Positions 29,774 to 35,920 of a stretch of 35,920 nucleotides of DNA are shown in pieces; the stretch's first letter is position 1, and each line of letters begins with the position of its first letter. Both the position numbers and the translations under genes were made by a program. Origin of the DNA: Lachnoclostridium sp. UBA1241 (GTDB lineage Bacteria > Bacillota > Clostridia > Lachnospirales > Lachnospiraceae); assembly GCA_002308955.1 (NCBI GenBank), contig DBWJ01000065.1:35144-71063 (forward strand), written 5' to 3'. The notes beneath the pieces were generated by a model. It was not told the DNA's origin and did not search any database. It worked only from the letters and a program-made list of their open reading frames with translations.

Positions 29774-31716
29774 ACGATTCGTTTGAATTTTCTTTCCAAT
29801 TCATATTCGGTCATCGAAATGATCGTAGGCCGTCCGTGCGGACAATGGAACGGATTATCAAGCGACAGGAGTTCTTCGAACAGATGTCTCGCTTCCATTT
29901 CGGAAATCGTCTGATTGCCTTTGATGGCCGCCTTACAGGACATGGAAGCCATCGTTTCAAAGACGCGCTCCGGCGTCACTCCGGTGTTGAATTCCGATAA
30001 GGAATCGAGGATTGCGAGGAAATACTCTTTCGCATCCATCCGGTATAAGGTGGCCGGTACGGCGCTTATCTGATAGTCTCTTCCGCCGAAATGCTGAATC
30101 ACAAATCCGGCTGCCGTAAAGGTATCCATATATTCCGTAAGAACCTGCTCCTCGCGAAGCGAAAGCGAAAGGATAATGGACGGATAAATCATCTGGGAGC
30201 AGTTTTCTCCCGATTCAAATGCCTTCACAAGCCGCTCGTAATTGATCTTCTCGTGTGCAGCATGCTGGTCGATAATGTACATCTTTCCTTCGGTTTCGAT
30301 GATCCAGTAGGTCTTGAAAACCTGTCCGATAATGCGGAAATCAACAGTCTTGCGGAGTTTGACGAAATCCTCATCTGAAGCGGTCTGAACCAGGGGAGTC
30401 TTTATATCCGTGGATCCGGCTCCATATAACGGCGACGGTATCTCGGATACGGCGGAATCCTTCACATGCTTCTCGGGTTCAAAGGGCATCGGAGCCTGTA
30501 CGGGCTTTGGTTCCTCATAGAACATCGAAATCTGCTCGGGCTTCGGAGTCACAACGGGTTTCGAAGTCGTTTCGGAATTTGGCTGCAAAGGTTGCGAAAG
30601 TTGCATTGCCGGTTGCACTTCCGGATTCGCCGGCTGCATCGCTTCCATCCGCTTCGTTTCGAAAACTTCGGGCGGACGCTCGAAAACGGGCTTCTTCTCC
30701 TCTTCCGTTCCGGCGTCCGGAATCAGAACAGCGTTGTGAAGCGCCGTAGAGATTGCCTTACGGATTTCATCGCAGACATTCTCCTGCTCGGAGAACCTTA
30801 CATCCGTCTTGGTCGGATGAATGTTGACATCCAGTTCTTCCGGATTCAGCTCGAACAAAAGCGCCGTGAACGGATACTGATGCTGCATCATATATGCCGA
30901 ATAGGCATCTTCAATTGCCTTATACAAAAGGTTGGAACGTACATAACGGCCGTTCACGAAGTACATCTCATATCCGCGGTTTCCACGGCTTATAACAGTC
31001 TTTCCGATATAGCCGCGAATCGACACCTTCTGTCCGTCGTAATGCATCGGAATCAGATTGTCGGCAACCTCGCGCCCGAACATATTATAGATGGCGTCCT
31101 TCTGGTTGCCGTTTCCCGACGTGTGAAGCACGGTCCGGCCCTGCAGCATTACGTTAAATGCCACATCGCTTCTCGCCACCGCGAACCGGTTCATGGTTTC
31201 GCTGATATATCCGGCCTCGGTAACGGAGGACTTCAAAAACTTTCGTCTTGCGGGCACATTGTAGAAAAGGTCACGGATAAAGAAGGTGGTTCCGTCGGGA
31301 CAGCCTGCGTCCTCAAAGCTCTTCTCCTCGCCGCCTTCAATGACATAACGGCTTCCGAGGAAATCCTCCTTCCGCTTTGTCAGAAGTTCTACCTTTGCTA
31401 CGCTTGCGATGCTTGCAAGCGCCTCACCGCGGAAACCGAGACTCCTTATATGCTGAAGGTCGGCTTCCTCTTTGATCTTACTGGTTGCATGTCGCAGAAA
31501 GGCGGTCGGAATGTCGTCCTTTTCCATGCCGCATCCGTTATCGGTTACGCGGAGGAATGAAATCCCGCCGTTCTGTACGTCCACAGTAACGGAAGATGCC
31601 CCGGCATCCAGGGCATTTTCCACTAATTCCTTTACAATCGAAGCCGGTCTTTCAATCACTTCCCCGGCCGCAATACGGTTAATCGTATCGGGGCTTAACA
31701 GGTGTATGATTCCCAT
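29770..31716 (-). CDS. mutL: DNA mismatch repair protein MutL
   Basis: Mismatch repair endonuclease of 648 residues. The GHKL ATPase region has ENALDAGA, TDNGCGM and GFRGEALASI, and ATP-driven dimerisation is expected. A Pro/Gln/Glu-rich linker spans about 345-440. The C-terminal domain carries the metal-binding motif DQHAAHEKINYE, CKAAIKGNQ and CPHGRPT, the hallmarks of the nicking form of MutL used in bacteria without MutH. GGAGG nine bases before the ATG lies in the end of ftsK. mutS, a frequent upstream neighbour, is not present in this window. Confidence 0.95.
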   Translation of the reverse strand: MGIIHLLSPDTINRIAAGEVIERPASIVKELVENALDAGASSVTVDVQNGGISFLRVTDNGCGMEKDDIPTAFLRHATSKIKEEADLQHIRSLGFRGEALASIASVAKVELLTKRKEDFLGSRYVIEGGEEKSFEDAGCPDGTTFFIRDLFYNVPARRKFLKSSVTEAGYISETMNRFAVARSDVAFNVMLQGRTVLHTSGNGNQKDAIYNMFGREVADNLIPMHYDGQKVSIRGYIGKTVISRGNRGYEMYFVNGRYVRSNLLYKAIEDAYSAYMMQHQYPFTALLFELNPEELDVNIHPTKTDVRFSEQENVCDEIRKAISTALHNAVLIPDAGTEEEKKPVFERPPEVFETKRMEAMQPANPEVQPAMQLSQPLQPNSETTSKPVVTPKPEQISMFYEEPKPVQAPMPFEPEKHVKDSAVSEIPSPLYGAGSTDIKTPLVQTASDEDFVKLRKTVDFRIIGQVFKTYWIIETEGKMYIIDQHAAHEKINYERLVKAFESGENCSQMIYPSIILSLSLREEQVLTEYMDTFTAAGFVIQHFGGRDYQISAVPATLYRMDAKEYFLAILDSLSEFNTGVTPERVFETMASMSCKAAIKGNQTISEMEARHLFEELLSLDNPFHCPHGRPTIISMTEYELERKFKRIV

Positions 31717-31721
31717 GCCTG

Positions 31722-34631
31722 TCAGCCTCCGTTCTGCTCGAGATAATTCTCAAACTGTTCAAGCGTCATTAAAATGGTACGCGGCTTGGTGCCTTCCTCG
31801 GGTCCGACTACGCCGGCGTCGGCGAGCTGGTCCATAATACGGGCGGCACGGTTAAATCCGATCTTATACATTCTCTGCAGAAGTCCGATGCTTGCCTTGT
31901 CCTTTTCAATGATGAAACGGCCGGCTTCCGCAAAGTATTCGTCATGGTCGGAATCGCTTGACGAGGAATCCGCAAGACTTCCGGAGCTCTTCTTTCCGCT
32001 TTCGGCGGAAGCTTTGTCAATCTGCGCAGAGATGCGCTCGCTGTAGGATACGCGGTCACTGTTCTTCGTCTTGATCTCGTCAACAACTGCCTTAACTTCC
32101 TGATCGGAAACGAATGCGCCCTGTACACGGATCGGCTTCGGAATGCCGCTCGGGAAGAACAGCATGTCGCCCTTACCGAGAAGCTTGTCCGCACCGGTCT
32201 GGTCGAGAATTGTTCTCGAATCGGTAGCCGATGCTACGGCAAATGCGATACGGGACGGTACATTGGCCTTGATCAATCCTGTGATAACATTAACGGTAGG
32301 ACGCTGCGTCGCAAGTACAAGGTGAATGCCTGCGGCACGTGCAAGCTGTGCAAGACGGCATATCGCCTCTTCCACTTCACCCGGAGAAACCATCATCAGA
32401 TCGGCCATCTCGTCGACGATGATCAGAATCTGCGGCAGTACTGCGCGCTCATTACCCTCGTTATCAAGAAGCGGCGTGCGGCTTGAACGAACACGCTCGT
32501 TGTAGCCATCCACGTCTCTGACCTCAAGCTCCGCAAAGCGCTTGTAACGGTCCATCATTTCCATAACGGCCCAGTTCAGCGCGCCGTAAGCCTTCTTCGG
32601 ATCGGTCACAACCGGAATCAGAAGGTGCGGGATGCCGTTATAAACGCTCAGTTCAACCACCTTCGGATCGATCATGATCAGGCGGACATCCTTCGGCTCG
32701 TACTTATACAGAATGCTCATGATGATTGTGTTGATGCAGACGGATTTACCGGAACCGGTGGCGCCGGCAATCAGAACGTGCGGCATCTTCGCAATATCGG
32801 TTACGACGGCGTTGCCTTCGATATCCTTACCGACGGCGAAATCAATCTTGCCGTGGCCGTTCTTGAACTTATCGGACTCAAGAAGCGAACGGATATAAAC
32901 GGTAGAGCCCTTGGTATTCGGAACTTCGATACCGACGGCGCTCTTTCCGGGAATCGGTGCCTCGATACGGATATCCTCGGCAGCCAGATTCAGCTTGATA
33001 TCATCTGCAAGCGCGGTAATACGGGATACCTTCGTTCCGACTTCGGGCTGCAGCTCGTAACGGGTAACGTTCGGGCCGCTTGTATAATTCGTAACGGTAA
33101 CGCTTACGCCGAAGCTGTGAAGCGTATTCTCAAGTTTCAAAGCCGTCTCGCGAAGCTCAAGCGGAGACATCGACTGCTGGCTTCTGTCAGGTCGCTTCAG
33201 AAGTTCGATACGCGGGAATACATAGGGCTTCTCGGTAATTTCGTCCACCGGACCGATATCGGTCTCATCATCGCCTTCGAGGGACTGTTTCTTAGCTGCA
33301 GGCTTCGATGCGGGAACATCGGCTGTCTCATTTGCCGCACTCTTTTCTTTCGAACGTCTCTCTTTCGCTTCGGCAAATGGGATTTCGTCGGCGCGGTTTT
33401 CGGTATAATCGTCCTCTTCCTCCGGCGGGATGTATTCACCGATAGGCTGAGGTTCTTCGGTAACGCCCGGGAAGGCAATCACGTTCTGCGCGTGAATCTC
33501 GGGTATTCCGGAGTGATCTTCCTCATAGGAAGCATGGTTCTCTATATCGGCCTCCGGATCGGGAGTGGCCGGCGTATTGAATTTGCGGTCCATCTCGCTC
33601 TGGTAGGTCGGAACGTTCGTCGTATTGTTGAGAATCGGCTGATAATACTGAATATCCGGAGCGTTGTGATGCTTCTTGTTAACGGCCGGTTCCTTCTTTC
33701 CGTAGCCCTTCAGCCGGTCAATGATACTCGGCTTCTTCTGCTTTTGGGTGCGCGGCATCTCATAGCTCGGAGCATCGGGCGATGTTGTAGTGTCCACATT
33801 CACCAAAACAAGCTTCTTACGGCGGTTCTCCTCCTGGATCTCGTCAAGGCTCATCTGGCGGTATTCATTGAAGTTCGAGGCGGTCTTCGCGCGCTGCGCT
33901 TCGGCTTGCTGACGGCGCTCTTCCTCTTCTCTTTCTTCTTCGCGGAGCTGGCGCATGATGGCACGCTGCTCGGCACGCTTTTTCTTGATCATGTGAATGA
34001 CTGCCTTGCCGCTTATGAGCATAATGCAGACAAGAACAAGTGTAACAAGAATCAGAATCGAAGCTACATTTCCGAACAAAGCATACAGCGGGCAGGAAAG
34101 CAGCTCACCGATCAGTCCGCCGCCTTCCTTCGCCTTGAAGGAAGCAGCAAACTGGAAATTCTCGGCAAGTCCGCAGCCGATGTGTATAAGGCCGCAAATC
34201 AGGAAGATTCCGGTCCAGAAATAGATGGATTTCCGGGTGGCAACCGGATTTCCTTTGTTGGAACGGGTAAAGATTACGAAGCCGATCAGGGCAAACGGGA
34301 AGATATAGGACATGGCTCTTCCCATGAATCCCATCATAATGCTCTTAAAGAAGCCGCCCACGACGCCGCACAGGTCGAATAAACTCAGGAAAAGAAGCGT
34401 CGAAACAAGAATCGTGCAGATGATAATGATATCGTCGACGATTTCCTTCTTCTTGCGCATCTCCTCGAGATACTCTTCGGTAGCGTTCGGGGTATTTCCC
34501 TTCTTGTCGAGGGCAACGTTCACATTTACCGCATTCTTCTCGGCATTGTCGATGGCCTTTTGATTGAATTTAGAGCCGGGATACTTTTTGTTTGCATCGG
34601 TTTTGGTTTTCTTGGTTGCCAATCCTCTCAC
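31722..34631 (-). CDS. ftsK: DNA translocase FtsK/SpoIIIE
   Basis: Membrane-anchored DNA pump of 969 residues that clears chromosomes from the closing septum or moves DNA into the forespore. Four membrane segments lie in about 75-225. An acidic, low-complexity linker runs to about 470, followed by the RecA-like motor with Walker A GATGSGKS near 627 and Walker B ILIIVDEMADLM near 740. The C-terminal gamma winged helix (about 902-955, ASIGLLQRMYKIGFNRAARIMDQL) reads polarity sequences. The start is GTG at 34631 after AAGGA; a TTG nine bases later is an alternative. uppP ends eight bases upstream. Confidence 0.95.
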   Translation of the reverse strand: MRGLATKKTKTDANKKYPGSKFNQKAIDNAEKNAVNVNVALDKKGNTPNATEEYLEEMRKKKEIVDDIIIICTILVSTLLFLSLFDLCGVVGGFFKSIMMGFMGRAMSYIFPFALIGFVIFTRSNKGNPVATRKSIYFWTGIFLICGLIHIGCGLAENFQFAASFKAKEGGGLIGELLSCPLYALFGNVASILILVTLVLVCIMLISGKAVIHMIKKKRAEQRAIMRQLREEEREEEERRQQAEAQRAKTASNFNEYRQMSLDEIQEENRRKKLVLVNVDTTTSPDAPSYEMPRTQKQKKPSIIDRLKGYGKKEPAVNKKHHNAPDIQYYQPILNNTTNVPTYQSEMDRKFNTPATPDPEADIENHASYEEDHSGIPEIHAQNVIAFPGVTEEPQPIGEYIPPEEEDDYTENRADEIPFAEAKERRSKEKSAANETADVPASKPAAKKQSLEGDDETDIGPVDEITEKPYVFPRIELLKRPDRSQQSMSPLELRETALKLENTLHSFGVSVTVTNYTSGPNVTRYELQPEVGTKVSRITALADDIKLNLAAEDIRIEAPIPGKSAVGIEVPNTKGSTVYIRSLLESDKFKNGHGKIDFAVGKDIEGNAVVTDIAKMPHVLIAGATGSGKSVCINTIIMSILYKYEPKDVRLIMIDPKVVELSVYNGIPHLLIPVVTDPKKAYGALNWAVMEMMDRYKRFAELEVRDVDGYNERVRSSRTPLLDNEGNERAVLPQILIIVDEMADLMMVSPGEVEEAICRLAQLARAAGIHLVLATQRPTVNVITGLIKANVPSRIAFAVASATDSRTILDQTGADKLLGKGDMLFFPSGIPKPIRVQGAFVSDQEVKAVVDEIKTKNSDRVSYSERISAQIDKASAESGKKSSGSLADSSSSDSDHDEYFAEAGRFIIEKDKASIGLLQRMYKIGFNRAARIMDQLADAGVVGPEEGTKPRTILMTLEQFENYLEQNGG

Positions 34632-34639
34632 CTCATTCC

Positions 34640-35482
34640 TTACGTAATCAAAAGTATAACGAATATCAGAAGTCCCAGGCCGATTCGGTACCAGCCGAAG
34701 ACCTTAAAGTCATGTTTCTTGACGTAATCGATCATCCAGTTGACGGTTGCGAAGGCTACGAGAAATGCCACAAGCATCGCCGTCAGCAGAATCGCATACT
34801 GCATTCCGTCAAAATCGAAATTGTATTTCAAAAGCTTCCAAAGAGACGCTCCGATGATGGTCGGAATCTCGAGGAAAAATGTGAATTCCGTTGCCACTCC
34901 CCTGCTTGCTCCGAGAAGCATCGCTCCGATGATCGTGATACCGGAACGGGAGGTACCGGGGATCATCGCGAGAATCTGGAAACAGCCGATATATACGGCA
35001 AGTTTCATCGGAATCGAACCGAGTGTCCGGAAACGCGGCGTATTCTCTTTGCTGTACTTTTCGATGAACAGGAACACGATACCGTAAAGGATCAATGTAA
35101 TCATTACGGTAATCGTACTTGTACGTCCGTGGAACAGCTTATCAAACAGGTTATCAAACAAAAGTCCCGCAATCGCCGCCGGAATGCATGCAAGTCCGAT
35201 CTTCACCCACAGATAAACCTTGGGGCCCTTTACGATGACCCGCTTCTCTTCGGTCATTCCGAGGGGCCACAGCTGGCGGAAGAATATAAGCATTACCGCC
35301 AGAATCGCGCCGAGCTGAACCACGACGGTGAAAATCTCGGAGAAGGCTTCATCCTGTAAGCATTCCGGACGGAGCAGCCGCTCTAAAAGGAGCAGGTGTC
35401 CGGTACTGCTTATCGGCAGGAATTCCGTAATGCCTTCGGCGATACCGAGAATCACGATTTTCAGGAATTCAAAGAAATTCAT
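34640..35482 (-). CDS. uppP: Undecaprenyl-diphosphatase UppP (BacA)
   Basis: Membrane enzyme of 280 residues that dephosphorylates undecaprenyl diphosphate so that the lipid carrier can be used again for cell-wall synthesis; extra copies give bacitracin tolerance. About eight membrane segments are visible. The active-site blocks are EGITEFLPISSTGHLLL near 15-31 and PGTSRSGITI near 173-182. GAGGT precedes the ATG by seven bases. It lies 15 bases after the end of the GH95 gene and just before ftsK, so it may be in one long transcription unit. Confidence 0.95.
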   Translation of the reverse strand: MNFFEFLKIVILGIAEGITEFLPISSTGHLLLLERLLRPECLQDEAFSEIFTVVVQLGAILAVMLIFFRQLWPLGMTEEKRVIVKGPKVYLWVKIGLACIPAAIAGLLFDNLFDKLFHGRTSTITVMITLILYGIVFLFIEKYSKENTPRFRTLGSIPMKLAVYIGCFQILAMIPGTSRSGITIIGAMLLGASRGVATEFTFFLEIPTIIGASLWKLLKYNFDFDGMQYAILLTAMLVAFLVAFATVNWMIDYVKKHDFKVFGWYRIGLGLLIFVILLIT

Positions 35483-35497
35483 TCAATGACCTCAAAT

Positions 35498-35920
35498 CTA
35501 AGCTTCCAACGAAATTTCCTCTCCCTGTTTTAACAAAACGGAAAAGGTACGGTCACGGTAACGAACCTCCGCACGGTAGTCGCTGCTTTCCGCACGGACC
35601 GTGAACCTCGTAAGGCGCCCGTCTTCCACATAAAGATTGTAGACTGCACCTCCCCTTGCGCGAAGCCCCTTAAAGAAGCCGTCTCCGAACTGCTTCGGAA
35701 GCGCAGGGAGAAGGACTGCCTGATTGTCGCCGGAGTAAAGGAAGGCTTCTCCGATAGCGGCAATGGCGCCGAAATTCCCGTCGATCTGGAACGGCGGGTG
35801 ATTATCCAAAAGATTGTCAAGCGTGCTCCGCTTTAAAAGGGCGGTCAGGTTCTCGTAAAGCTTCTCGCCGTCGCGGAGTCTGGCGTACATATTCATGATC
35901 CAGGCGCGGCTCCAGCCGGT
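35498..35920 (-). CDS. GH95-type alpha-L-fucosidase, C-terminal part
   Basis: The open frame enters from the right edge of the window and codes for the last 140 residues. The segments TGWSRAWIMNMYARL, DNHPPFQIDGNFGAIAAI, LLPALPKQFGDGFFKGLRARGG and the final beta-rich domain are typical of family GH95, which contains alpha-1,2-L-fucosidases and some galactosidases. No signal peptide can be judged because the start is outside. Such enzymes act on host mucin glycans or plant xyloglucan, so a gut or rumen habitat fits. The gene ends 15 bases before uppP. Confidence 0.88.
   Translation of the reverse strand, partial: TGWSRAWIMNMYARLRDGEKLYENLTALLKRSTLDNLLDNHPPFQIDGNFGAIAAIGEAFLYSGDNQAVLLPALPKQFGDGFFKGLRARGGAVYNLYVEDGRLTRFTVRAESSDYRAEVRYRDRTFSVLLKQGEEISLEA

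Noticed and set aside
32625..34382. Long plus-strand open frame opposite ftsK
   Set aside because: It is a shadow of the ftsK reading frame. It has no ribosome binding site and its sequence is of low-quality composition. The same holds for the plus-strand frames at 22946-23908 (opposite pbp2) and 30466-31560 (opposite mutL).

Overview
The window is a 35.9 kb chromosomal segment of a low-to-moderate GC Gram-positive bacterium of the class Clostridia. A Lachnospiraceae-type gut or rumen organism fits best. The evidence is gene content and order: an HlyD-like/YggS/SepF/DivIVA/LspA/RluD division block, a RadC/MreBCD/PBP2/MinC/RodA/DD-carboxypeptidase elongation block, divergent lexA and yneA-like genes, strong Shine-Dalgarno sites, several TTG/GTG starts, and a GH95-type fucosidase at the right edge. 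This is inferred from family recognition only; no 16S or other taxonomic marker is present. Coding density is very high and no tRNA, rRNA, IS element or CRISPR array was seen.

Layout, left to right. 1-2.3 kb (+): end of rpmA, an intrinsic terminator, then obg, a yhbY-like gene and rsfS, all concerned with ribosome assembly. 2.3-4.4 kb: lexA (-) and a small LysM membrane protein (+) diverge from a control region holding four LexA-box-like sites and two good promoters; a TtcA-like tRNA thiolase (-) follows. 4.5-9.1 kb (+): a three-gene moxR / DUF58 / membrane transglutaminase operon. 9.2-12.4 kb (-): a more accessory zone with a XerS-like tyrosine recombinase that has a dif-sized inverted repeat just upstream of its promoter, an orphan BlaI-type repressor, and a divergent AAA/DUF4143-like ATPase with two 18-bp operator-like repeats upstream. 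12.4-17.5 kb (-): the division and septum block. 17.6-18.1 kb (-): a solitary small P-loop protein with its own promoter and terminator. 18.2-27.3 kb (-): the elongasome operon. 27.4-27.55 kb: a 135-bp near-perfect hairpin element. 27.6-34.6 kb (-): a YnbB-type PLP enzyme, miaA, mutL and ftsK/spoIIIE. 34.6-35.9 kb (-): uppP and the 3' end of a GH95 glycosidase.

Most of the right-hand 26 kb is one long run of minus-strand envelope, division and DNA-maintenance genes: peptidoglycan precursor carrier recycling (UppP), elongation (RodA, PBP2, MreBCD), septum placement (MinC, SepF, DivIVA), chromosome translocation (FtsK) and possibly dimer resolution (the XerS-like recombinase). The SOS pair at 3 kb would tie DNA damage to a pause in division. 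The gene-orientation switch at 9.15-9.23 kb, beside the XerS-like gene and its candidate site, is compatible with a replication-terminus region, but that is a hypothesis.

The least explained elements are the 135-bp hairpin at 27.4 kb with a promoter at its 5' edge, the inverted repeat at 10.4 kb, the paired 18-bp repeats at 12.4 kb, and the divergent ATPase and small P-loop protein.
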